Source: Psychrobacter submarinus (GTDB lineage: Bacteria > Pseudomonadota > Gammaproteobacteria > Pseudomonadales > Moraxellaceae). From it: a stretch of DNA of 64,000 bases. The first letter of the stretch is position 1. Each line of letters begins with the position of its first letter. The stretch covers positions 1-64,000 of the forward strand of contig NZ_CAJHBQ010000004.1 of the NCBI RefSeq assembly GCF_904846685.1, given 5' to 3'. The notes beneath the pieces are model-generated. The model did no database searches and was not told where the DNA came from. It saw nothing but the letters and a program-made list of their open reading frames with translations. The translations under genes and the position numbers were made by a program. Positions 57,058-64,000 of the stretch are shown in pieces.

Positions 57058-57855
57058 CTAACACTTAACATTATCCGTTTCACGGCTAATCAGCTGCGCT
57101 TTTACTTCTGACTTATCTTCACCGCGCACAGCCAAAATACTTTGCGTACGCGTGCCATAACTTGGCATTGGCGTATCAGTATTACTCAAAGCGACCGCGT
57201 CGATGTACACAGACGATAAGGCTTGCTCTATAGCTTTTGGTACGCCTGTTTTCGGCAGCGCTTCCTCAGGCGCTGAGGTGCTATCTGACATCACATTAAG
57301 CGCGGCCGCTTGCCAATACGCAAGCGAGCTATCCTCAGCGATAAGCGGCAGCACTTCTTGACGCAAGCGCCCGCGGAGCTTTTCAGTTTTAAACCACCCT
57401 TCATCCGGCTGTCCGTTGGAGAAAACATGCAATCCTGCATGTAAAGCGGTCGGCGCATGGCCACGGTTATTGACGATGACCGCTTGCTGGCTATCACCAA
57501 TGATGAGATTAAACCCAGCGTAGTCTCGTAGCTTAATCTGCCGCGCAAATGCCATCGGGCTGAGTGTACTTATCAAAAAACTGGTCACTAATTCGCCGCG
57601 TGAGCGCTCATCTGCTCTTGCTTGTACGCCATCGCGAAAGTTCAGTACCGCTGCCCAACGACCGTTTTGCTGATGATGTTGTTGATAAATGCCTAACCAA
57701 GTGCCGCCACTTTGGCTATCGCGGCCAGCATAGATCGGCTGATCTGGCCACTGGTGCAACTGCTCGGTAGGACGCGCTAAGAACTCATCACGATTTGATA
57801 AAAGTACTAACGGCAACTCATCAAAGAGCTGCCAAGCGATAGCGACGATACACAT
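57058..57855 (-). CDS. NRDE (TANGO2-type) protein
   Basis: This 265-residue protein has the family start MCIVAIA and the SNRDEFLARP motif that names the NRDE group, along with GRDSQSGGTWLG and NRGHAPTAL. The N-terminal Cys is positioned like an Ntn-hydrolase nucleophile. The family's function is not settled; eukaryotic TANGO2 is linked to lipid and haem handling. Its ATG lies 12 bp after the upstream DUF4139 gene's stop on the same strand, with AAGGA within that gap. Confidence 0.88.
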   Translation of the reverse strand: MCIVAIAWQLFDELPLVLLSNRDEFLARPTEQLHQWPDQPIYAGRDSQSGGTWLGIYQQHHQQNGRWAAVLNFRDGVQARADERSRGELVTSFLISTLSPMAFARQIKLRDYAGFNLIIGDSQQAVIVNNRGHAPTALHAGLHVFSNGQPDEGWFKTEKLRGRLRQEVLPLIAEDSSLAYWQAAALNVMSDSTSAPEEALPKTGVPKAIEQALSSVYIDAVALSNTDTPMPSYGTRTQSILAVRGEDKSEVKAQLISRETDNVKC

Positions 57856-57867
57856 AGTTTTCCTTTT

Positions 57868-59499
57868 TTAATTACTGATCAATTCTTGCTTAGCCGGATA
57901 ACTGATTTGCGAGGTCGACTGCACGACTTGCGACTGTTGCGGCGCTAACTTAAAGTCCCAAGCCACGACTCCTTGATTACTATTCCAATCGCGCTCGCTA
58001 ATTGGCGGCGTATGGGTGGCACTGACTTTTAAGTTATCATCGCGGCTGATAGGCTCGCTACCTAATACTTGTAAGTTGACCGTTTTATTATGCTGATTAG
58101 TAAACTGATAAGCTTCTGTCTTAGTCAAAGTTTGGATGCGATTAAACGCGCCTTTCTCGCCTTGTTTATCTTCATCTACTAATTGTTTAACTAGCATATT
58201 ATTATCAACACCAAAGCCAATGCCTTGCTCTTTTAGCAGCTGATAGCTATAGCGCGTTTGCCCAATATAATTATCATCACGGTACAGCTGCAGCGAGCCA
58301 TCGACCCAAGCGGGTGTCAAGAACGGCGCTGACGCATACCAATATCCTGCCAGCTCTGCACTTGGTGTGCTTCGAATCCACAGCTTACTGATTCCTGCTT
58401 GCTCATCGATAACAGTGCGTACCCGCCGACCATCACTCGGAATACTAACGCGCTGCGGCAAGCGGTATTCAGTTATGCCGTTTTTATCTTGCCGGTTGAC
58501 CTCAAAGCTCGGTAACGGCGCCATATTAGCCATAGCTCCAGCGCTTTCGTCTGCTGAGACCACCACGACTGGCGCTTTCATCATTGGCTGCGCGTATCTT
58601 GCGACACTATCTTGCTGCTGCTCGTCATAGAGCGATAAGCGCTGCACATAAGGCAGCTGGCCTGTCGCGTTTTGGTTCGGATTCACTGAGCTGAGCATTA
58701 AAGGCACGTTTTGCCAGTTTTCTCCGGTTTGCTGCGCGATAATGGCCGAGGCGGTAATACTCAACTGCTTAGTATCGGTATTGAGCCGTGCTTGATAGGT
58801 CGGTTGCCAGCTAGCGCCGCGCACTTGATAGTGCAGCTTGAGGTTACTTGGCGTACGGCTAGCGGTGCGCACGCTGACTTGGGTGACGCTATTTTGCGTG
58901 GTCGTGCTGCTACCAGCCATGAGCTGATTGAGTGCATTTTGTGCGCGGGCTTGCTGCTGCTCAATCTCAAGGATTCGCTTATTAATAGCGGCGGCCTGCG
59001 TCTCTAGCTCACGAGTATTACTGGCCAAAGTGCCCTCGACGCTGATTTGGTTGACTTTGGTCATATTTTGCAAATAGGCTTTGGCCAAACGCGCCGCTTC
59101 TAAATCGGCTTTGATACTTGCTAAGTGATTTTGCTGCGTCTGTACCTTAGCATCGCCTTGATACTGGCACAGTTGAGCTTGCTCACCGCTTAAGGTCTCG
59201 ACACTGACTTCACCGACATTAACGTCGCCAAGCGCTTGTACGCTCAAGCTGTCTTGATCAAGATAAGGCGACAAGCAAGAAAACACTAACGTTTGCTCAC
59301 CGCTACCAGCAATCGGCAGCGTACGCGTGACGCTCGCTAAGCCTTGATAAATAGTGATTTGCTCAATGCCGCTTTCAGCCGCTTGAGCACTAATAGGAGG
59401 CAATAACAAGCTAAGCGCGGTTAGAGCAAATATCGAACTTGGTATTGTGCCTAATCTTTGCTGAGTCAGCACTGCTTTATTTGACCGATAGGGTTTCAT
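57868..59499 (-). CDS. DUF4139 (MuiA-type) exported protein
   Basis: This 543-residue protein has a signal peptide (roughly residues 1-41, ending AQAAESG), an N-terminal DUF4140 domain (ITIYQGLASVTRTLPI), a coiled-coil helix pair (about 120-200) and a DUF4139 domain (YQVRGASWQPTYQARLN, GQTRYSYQLLKEQGIGFG, DFKLAPQQSQ). The family carries the historical MuiA (mucoidy inhibitor) name, and its function is unsettled. It is first in a two-gene unit with the NRDE gene. Tandem 17-bp repeats lie just upstream of its start. Confidence 0.85.
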   Translation of the reverse strand: MKPYRSNKAVLTQQRLGTIPSSIFALTALSLLLPPISAQAAESGIEQITIYQGLASVTRTLPIAGSGEQTLVFSCLSPYLDQDSLSVQALGDVNVGEVSVETLSGEQAQLCQYQGDAKVQTQQNHLASIKADLEAARLAKAYLQNMTKVNQISVEGTLASNTRELETQAAAINKRILEIEQQQARAQNALNQLMAGSSTTTQNSVTQVSVRTASRTPSNLKLHYQVRGASWQPTYQARLNTDTKQLSITASAIIAQQTGENWQNVPLMLSSVNPNQNATGQLPYVQRLSLYDEQQQDSVARYAQPMMKAPVVVVSADESAGAMANMAPLPSFEVNRQDKNGITEYRLPQRVSIPSDGRRVRTVIDEQAGISKLWIRSTPSAELAGYWYASAPFLTPAWVDGSLQLYRDDNYIGQTRYSYQLLKEQGIGFGVDNNMLVKQLVDEDKQGEKGAFNRIQTLTKTEAYQFTNQHNKTVNLQVLGSEPISRDDNLKVSATHTPPISERDWNSNQGVVAWDFKLAPQQSQVVQSTSQISYPAKQELISN

Positions 59500-59818
59500 G
59501 ACTGTCCTTATTCTTATAGTATTTTTGGTCTTACAGTATTTTTGGTCTTACAGTATTTTGGTATAAACCATCACAATCTCGTTTGTTTTTATCTTAGCGT
59601 TTTTTATCCGACATTACTATCTTATAACTTTGTGCGGTTAGCTTACGCTCGCGGCTATAGTAATGATGATTATTTCTATAGCGCGGCTTCTTTACTAGCA
59701 GCATTTTTTTAGCATTGCACGCTTACCATACTGCCCAGTATTACGATGCGAAATTAGTGTACGTAACAGCTAAATTTGCTATCATGAGCAGCATCTTATT
59801 CTCAATATTATGACTTTT
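59500..59818. other. Divergent spacer DUF4139 / lgt
   Basis: This 319-bp gap contains three 17-bp units at 59512-59561 (TCTTACAGTATTTTTGG type, third 16 bp). It also carries the lgt upstream region. I see no clear promoter box beyond possible TATAAG/TACTGT-like repeats. Confidence 0.5.
59512..59561. repeat. 17-bp tandem repeat upstream of the DUF4139 gene
   Basis: Units TCTTATAGTATTTTTGG (59512-59528), TCTTACAGTATTTTTGG (59529-59545) and TCTTACAGTATTTTGG (59546-59561) follow without gaps. They begin 13 bp upstream of the minus-strand start at 59499, so they sit in its leader or promoter. Confidence 0.85.
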
Positions 59819-60703
59819 ATGAACATTCATCCTCAGTATGACCCAGTAGCGTTAGCGCTCGGCCCTATCGAAGTACACTGGTATGGTTTGATGTACTTGC
59901 TTGCCTTTGCCGCGGCCTTTGGTCTTGCTTGGTATCGCAGTACTAAACGCGATGCTTGGTCGACGGATATGGTCTCAGACTTAGTGTTCTTTGGCGCGCT
60001 TGGGGTGATTTTGGGCGGCCGTATCGGTTACGTGCTCTTCTATCAATTTGGCGAATTACTACAAAATCCGGCCTACTTATTTAGGGTTTGGGAAGGCGGT
60101 ATGTCTTTTCATGGCGGCCTTATTGGTGTCGCTCTTGGCATGCTTTATTTTGCGCGTAAGTATAAAAAGACGCCTTTTCAAGTCCTCGATTTTATCGTGC
60201 CTTGCGTGCCAACGGGCTTATTGTTTGGGCGCATTGGCAACTATATCAATGGCGAGCTGTGGGGCCGTGTTTCTGACGGCGGCTATAACTGGCTCACTTA
60301 TTTCCCGCAAGCGGCGGCCTTTGATGCTCAGCTAATGCAGGCCGACCCGACCTTGCAGCAATTGGCGACTGAGGTTAGCGGTCAGTATTTGCTGCCTCGC
60401 CATCCCTCGCAGCTCTATCAAGCGTTAACCGAAGGACTGCTGCTGTTTTTGCTACTGTGGTGGTACTCCTCAAAGCCGCGTCCGCGTATGGCGGTGACGG
60501 GCGTGTTTATGCTTGGTTATGGCTTTAGCCGCTTTATTGTCGAGTTCTTCCGTCAGCCCGATGCCGATCAAGGTTTTATCCTTTTAGGCTGGGTCACCAA
60601 AGGGCAGATCTTAAGCGCACCGATGATTATCATTGGTATCGTGCTCATCATTTATGCTTATAAACGTGACATTTATGATTGGGGTAGACAAGCTGCTTAT
60701 TAG
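59819..60703 (+). CDS. lgt: Phosphatidylglycerol-prolipoprotein diacylglyceryl transferase
   Basis: Lgt performs the first step of lipoprotein maturation, adding diacylglycerol to the lipobox Cys. The protein of about 294 residues has seven membrane segments, the HWYGLMYL start block, FHGGLIG, the Lgt signature GRIGNYINGELWGR, and RHPSQLYQ. The frame has an ATG at 59810 and another at 59819 (MNIHPQYDPVAL). The latter fits family starts, though neither has a strong ribosome site. It starts the lgt-thyA-folA cluster. Confidence 0.95.
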   Translation: MNIHPQYDPVALALGPIEVHWYGLMYLLAFAAAFGLAWYRSTKRDAWSTDMVSDLVFFGALGVILGGRIGYVLFYQFGELLQNPAYLFRVWEGGMSFHGGLIGVALGMLYFARKYKKTPFQVLDFIVPCVPTGLLFGRIGNYINGELWGRVSDGGYNWLTYFPQAAAFDAQLMQADPTLQQLATEVSGQYLLPRHPSQLYQALTEGLLLFLLLWWYSSKPRPRMAVTGVFMLGYGFSRFIVEFFRQPDADQGFILLGWVTKGQILSAPMIIIGIVLIIYAYKRDIYDWGRQAAY

Positions 60704-60759
60704 ACCCATATTAGACATTAAATAAACTTAGTTGTTATTAAATATTGAAGTTGTAGACC

Positions 60760-61632
60760 ATGATTACTAGCAAAAACGAACAAGCTTATCTTGATTTACT
60801 CCAGTACGTGTTGGCTCACGGCACTGAAAAAGGCGATCGCACTGGCACTGGCACCTTAAGTCATTTCGGCGCGCAATTGCGCTTTGACTTGGCAGAGGGT
60901 TTTCCCTTACTGACCACTAAAAAAGTACACTTTAAGTCCATCGTGTATGAGCTATTATGGTTTTTAAGCGGTAGCACGCACGTTGATTATTTGCAGCAAA
61001 ATAACGTACGCATTTGGAATGAATGGGCCACCGCTGAGCAAACCGCGCGCTTTAATCGCTCTGCTGGGGATCTAGGCCCTGTCTATGGTCATCAATGGCG
61101 CAACTATGGCGCAACTAAAAACACTGATAAAAGTGACAACAATGTTTATAATGATGACGGCGTCGATCAAATATCGCAGCTTATTGAGCAAATAAAAACC
61201 AACCCCAACTCCAGACGTCTTATCGTCTCTGGTTGGAATCCAAGTGAGGCCAGTCAAGTGGCCTTGCCGCCTTGTCATACACTGTTTCAGTTCTTTGTTG
61301 CGGATAATAAGCTCTCTTGTCAGCTTTATCAGCGCTCAGCGGATCTATTCCTGGGTGTGCCTTTTAACATCGCCAGTTATGCGCTATTAACACATATGAT
61401 CGCGCAAGTGTGTGATTTAGAAGTGGGCGAATTTATCTGGACGGGCGGCGATTGTCATATTTATCAAAACCATCGCGAGCAAGTTGAATTACAGTTGACG
61501 CGGGATCTTTATCAGCTGCCGACCTTGTCATTGAATTCGAAAGTTAAAGATATCTTTGCTTTTACTTTTGAAGACATCAGCGTTAATGGTTACGAGTCGC
61601 ATCCGGCTATTAAGGCGAAAGTCGCAGTTTAA
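60760..61632 (+). CDS. thyA: Thymidylate synthase
   Basis: ThyA methylates dUMP to dTMP with methylene-tetrahydrofolate. The 290-residue protein shows [34 protein letters not shown], the catalytic Cys172 in [35 protein letters not shown], and GDCHIYQNH. It exceeds the 264-residue E. coli enzyme by about 26 residues, which fall in loops near residues 92-105 and 118-134 as in other gammaproteobacteria. folA follows 66 bp downstream. Confidence 0.97.
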   Translation: MITSKNEQAYLDLLQYVLAHGTEKGDRTGTGTLSHFGAQLRFDLAEGFPLLTTKKVHFKSIVYELLWFLSGSTHVDYLQQNNVRIWNEWATAEQTARFNRSAGDLGPVYGHQWRNYGATKNTDKSDNNVYNDDGVDQISQLIEQIKTNPNSRRLIVSGWNPSEASQVALPPCHTLFQFFVADNKLSCQLYQRSADLFLGVPFNIASYALLTHMIAQVCDLEVGEFIWTGGDCHIYQNHREQVELQLTRDLYQLPTLSLNSKVKDIFAFTFEDISVNGYESHPAIKAKVAV

Positions 61633-61701
61633 GCGACTGAACTGTAGAATTGAAAATAACTGTAAAACTAGAAAACTGATAAATAATAAAAGGGATAAGT
61701 G

Positions 61702-62277
61702 ATGAGTTACGCGCATACTGAAGTGGCCCAAATCGCAGCGATTAGTAGCAACCGTTGTATCGGTAAAGACAATGAGCTACCCTGGCATATCTCAGCGGAT
61801 CTACAGCATTTTAAGGCTATGACCACTAAGCAAAACGATGGCGATGCAGATAGCATTCAAGGTATCGTCATTATGGGCCGCAAAACCTTTGAGTCGATGG
61901 GCAGTAAGCCGCTCCCTAAGCGAGTCAGCTTTATCATCAGCACTCAGCTTGATTATGCTGAACAAAAGAACCTCACCGATCGTGATGATGCTTATGTGGT
62001 GCATAATTTAGATGATGCCTTGACGCAAGCGGCTAGCCTCGCTCATGGCGCGCATTTAGATACAATCTGGGTGATCGGCGGCGAAAAAGTGTTTAAAGAT
62101 GCGATTATGTACACCGATCGCATCGAGCTGACCCATGTCGATACCGAAATCAGCGATGGTGATGCATTTTTCCCGGAGCTGCCAAGCGATTTTATCGCCG
62201 CAGAAACCTCCGACACTCAGCATGATGAAAAAAGTGGTTTGGACTTTCAGTTTGTGAGTTATAGAAGACAAGGTTAG
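61702..62277 (+). CDS. folA: Dihydrofolate reductase
   Basis: FolA restores tetrahydrofolate that thyA oxidises. The protein of about 191 residues shows IAAISSNRCIGKDNELPWHISADL, the VIMGRKTFESMG block, IWVIGGEKVF, and ELTHVDTEI. It is longer than the 159-residue E. coli form because of inserted loops (KQNDGDADSIQG, LTDRDDAYVVH). A GTG at 61699 precedes the ATG 61702 I choose, with AAGGG as ribosome site. Upstream thyA is the natural partner. Confidence 0.95.
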   Translation: MSYAHTEVAQIAAISSNRCIGKDNELPWHISADLQHFKAMTTKQNDGDADSIQGIVIMGRKTFESMGSKPLPKRVSFIISTQLDYAEQKNLTDRDDAYVVHNLDDALTQAASLAHGAHLDTIWVIGGEKVFKDAIMYTDRIELTHVDTEISDGDAFFPELPSDFIAAETSDTQHDEKSGLDFQFVSYRRQG

Positions 62278-62343
62278 TTTATCATTTGTTAAAAAAATGC
62301 TGGGTTAAAAACCTAGCCTATAGCTAGCTAAATTCTAACCCAT

Positions 62344-62373
62344 AAAAAAGCTAGGCTATTTAAAGCCTAGCTT
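62344..62373 (-). terminator. Probable uvrC terminator, now displaced by a MITE
   Basis: On the minus strand AAGCTAGGCT and AGCCTAGCTT form a 10-bp perfect stem around TTAAAT, followed by TTTTTT. It is oriented to end the leftward uvrC transcript but lies 360 bp from the uvrC stop, beyond the MITE. Confidence 0.7.
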
Positions 62374-62396
62374 AAACCAATGCCATTTAAAACCTA

Positions 62397-62699
62397 GGGC
62401 GTGTTGAACATTCACAAATGCGCACTGCTGATCGCTACTAGTTAATCAAAGCTGTGTTCTAGTCGTCGTTAAAATTGCAGGTAATGCTTATTGCATTGGC
62501 TAGCTGATTTTAATTAAACAGTCGCAACGACTAGGGCGATTTTAGCATCAGCCCTAACTACAACAACAGGGACAGGACTATTTTTTGCCGCTTTATTGAT
62601 AAAAATAGACGCTTAGAGTGACTAAACTTACCATTTTTATCTGCAAATCGCCTAAAAAATAGTCTCTGTCAGTGCCAAGGTCGAATGTTCAACACGCCC
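62397..62699. mobile_element. MITE copy 3
   Basis: This 303-bp element runs GGGCGTGTTGAACATTC to GAATGTTCAACACGCCC, flanked by TA on both sides (62395-62396 and 62700-62701). It is in the same orientation as copy 1. Internally, hairpins occur at 62532-62557 (TAGGGC/GCCCTA), around the AGTCG-CAA-CGACT palindrome (62519-62531), and as a long imperfect stem formed by 62571-62606 and 62633-62670. No ORF is present. Confidence 0.88.
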
Positions 62700-62734
62700 T
62701 AATATAGCTATAAAATAGCGAGTGGTTGCAAACT

Positions 62735-64000
62735 CTACTCATGCAACACCTTATAAATCGTCTTGGCAAGTACAGGTCCAATGCCGTTGACGCCTGCCAG
62801 CTCCTGCTGCGATGCACCCAGTAGTTGCTGCATACCGCCAAAGTGATTGAGCAGATCACGGCGACGCTTTTCGCCCAGTCCAGGTATCACTTCTAACACT
62901 GAAGAAGAGCGGCGCTTATCACGCTTTTTACGGTGCGCGGTGATGGCAAAACGGTGCGCCTCATCACGGATATGCATCAGTAGATGCAGCGCTTTACTGT
63001 CCATAGGTAGATCAAGCGGCTCATGGTCTAAGAAATGTAGCACCTCGAGCCCTGCCTTACGTCCCTCGCCTTTGGCTACGCCAATGAGCAAAGTATCCCC
63101 TAAGATTGCAAGTTCTGTCAGCACTTCTTTAGCGATACTCATCTGCCCTTTACCGCCGTCAATCAGTAGTAAATCCGGCAACGGCTGCTTTTTATAACGG
63201 CGGGTCAATACTTGCTGCATCGCCGCATAATCATCGCCGCCGACAATATCGTGAATAGCATATTGACGATAGTCGCGCCGGCGCGCCCCGCCCTGATCGA
63301 AGACCACGCAGCTACCGATAGTCGCCTCGCCCATAGTGTGCGAGATATCGAAACACTCAATGCGATCGATGGCTCTATCGGTGACATCAGCGAGCACATC
63401 TTTTAGAGCATTGAAGCGCGCATGCAGCTCAAGATAATCACCAAGCTTAGTCTTTAGCGCATTGCTAGCATTAAGAGTGGCCAAATCTAACCATTCAGCG
63501 CGGTGTTCGCGCACGTTAGTCTTGATGGTGACTTTACTACCGAAATGAGTCGTTAGTGCCTCGCTGATGGCTTGTTGATCGGGTAGTTTGTGGCTTAAGA
63601 TAATCTCGCTTGGTAAGTCGTCAGTCACCTGAAAATAAAACGAGGTAATAAAAGCGGATAAATTATCAGCGATAGGCTCGCTGCTATCAACATCAGGGAA
63701 GTAGTTCTTGCCACCGAGCACGCGCCCGCCGCGGACCGTCAGCACATTCACTGTTGTCATGCCAGCTTGGCTAGAGATGGCGATAACATCGGCCTCACCT
63801 TGCACGGTATAGACCGCTTGCCGCGCTTGCACTTCGCGCAGCATCGATAGCTGGTCGCGATAAAACACCGCTTTTTCGAAGTCCAATGCTTCGGCAGCGC
63901 CTTCCATTTTTTCGATCAAAGCACTATGGATATCGCTAGAGTCGCCTTTTAAGAAACGAATCGTATTATTGACATCCTCGAGATACTCTTCTGGCGACAC
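62735..64000 (-). CDS. uvrC: Excinuclease ABC subunit C (partial, N-terminus outside window)
   Basis: UvrC makes both incisions in nucleotide excision repair. The 421 residues present are the C-terminal two-thirds. They contain the UVR UvrB-binding motif ([20 protein letters not shown]), the RNase H-like 3'... incision domain ([29 protein letters not shown] with catalytic Asp), and the C-terminal helix-hairpin-helix pair ([32 protein letters not shown]). The first roughly 190 residues with the GIY-YIG nuclease lie past the right edge. The RNase H-like domain carries the 5' incision. The gene ends 35 bp from a MITE. Confidence 0.96.
   Translation of the reverse strand: MSPEEYLEDVNNTIRFLKGDSSDIHSALIEKMEGAAEALDFEKAVFYRDQLSMLREVQARQAVYTVQGEADVIAISSQAGMTTVNVLTVRGGRVLGGKNYFPDVDSSEPIADNLSAFITSFYFQVTDDLPSEIILSHKLPDQQAISEALTTHFGSKVTIKTNVREHRAEWLDLATLNASNALKTKLGDYLELHARFNALKDVLADVTDRAIDRIECFDISHTMGEATIGSCVVFDQGGARRRDYRQYAIHDIVGGDDYAAMQQVLTRRYKKQPLPDLLLIDGGKGQMSIAKEVLTELAILGDTLLIGVAKGEGRKAGLEVLHFLDHEPLDLPMDSKALHLLMHIRDEAHRFAITAHRKKRDKRRSSSVLEVIPGLGEKRRRDLLNHFGGMQQLLGASQQELAGVNGIGPVLAKTIYKVLHE

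Larger units (their letters stand above)
62278..62734. other. Convergent spacer folA / uvrC with MITE and terminator
   Basis: This 457-bp gap holds a hairpin at 62344-62373 and the MITE at 62397-62699. Between 62280 and 62340 lies GGGTTA and TAACCC around a CTAGC-rich stretch, a possible folA hairpin. There is no ORF. Confidence 0.6.

Noticed and set aside
57291..57548. Second frame inside the NRDE gene
   Set aside because: It is a shadow with no motif and overlaps a conserved gene in the same direction.

Overview
The window is a 64 kb piece of a gammaproteobacterial chromosome. It most resembles Moraxellaceae, probably Psychrobacter. The evidence is protein-level resemblance of the housekeeping genes, acidic Ala/Glu-rich small proteins, and gene blocks such as rpmI-rplT, pheS-pheT-ihfA, hisIE-tatABC, lgt-thyA-folA and tyrS/anmK. 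The genus is inferred from recall, not from a search. No prophage, CRISPR array, complete insertion sequence or tRNA gene was seen.

Layout. Positions 1-870 hold the 5' end of a 16S rRNA gene on the minus strand with a long leader and two strong tandem promoters. Positions 871-6400 hold a uracil-DNA-glycosylase-like protein, upp, ydfG, an unrecognised protein and two alpha/beta hydrolases. Positions 6423-8317 hold a DUF1653 gene and an AT-rich DUF4411 (PIN-like) / XRE-ImmA pair that looks acquired. Positions 8408-13407 hold tyrS, divergent anmK, fabF and a coiled-coil protein. Positions 13527-25243 hold an aminopeptidase P, a POT peptide transporter broken by one amber codon, lnt and corC, a DUF4105 membrane protein, a lipoprotein, ycgN and a dienelactone hydrolase. 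Positions 25512-32709 hold ylqF, a small exported protein, a deleted DUF4357 remnant, mutY, tesB and rapA. Positions 33008-37407 hold tandem D-2-hydroxyacid dehydrogenases, a Baeyer-Villiger-type monooxygenase and an RluA-type pseudouridine synthase. Positions 37766-42585 hold trxA, rho, two small lipoproteins and the zinc protease ypfJ. Positions 42887-47861 hold ihfA, pheT, pheS, rplT and rpmI. Positions 48332-56887 hold a thioesterase, hisIE, tatABC, a superfamily I helicase, dusC, MAPEG and OsmC proteins and rppH. Positions 57058-64000 hold an NRDE protein, a DUF4139 protein, lgt, thyA, folA and the 3' two-thirds of uvrC.

Shared themes. Lipoprotein maturation is well represented (lgt, lnt, a DUF4105 protein of the family linked to lipoprotein N-acylation, and three lipoproteins), as are translation (16S, tyrS, pheST, L20, L35, dusC, ylqF), transcription and RNA turnover (rho, rapA, rppH), DNA repair (UDG-like, mutY, uvrC, helicase) and Tat export.

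Repeats. The main non-coding feature is a roughly 300-bp TA-flanked MITE in three intact copies (1558-1847, 15621-15923, 62397-62699), with one fragment and one lone end elsewhere. A second dispersed repeat of roughly 80 bp occurs twice. Two short tandem-repeat arrays lie directly upstream of genes for exported proteins.
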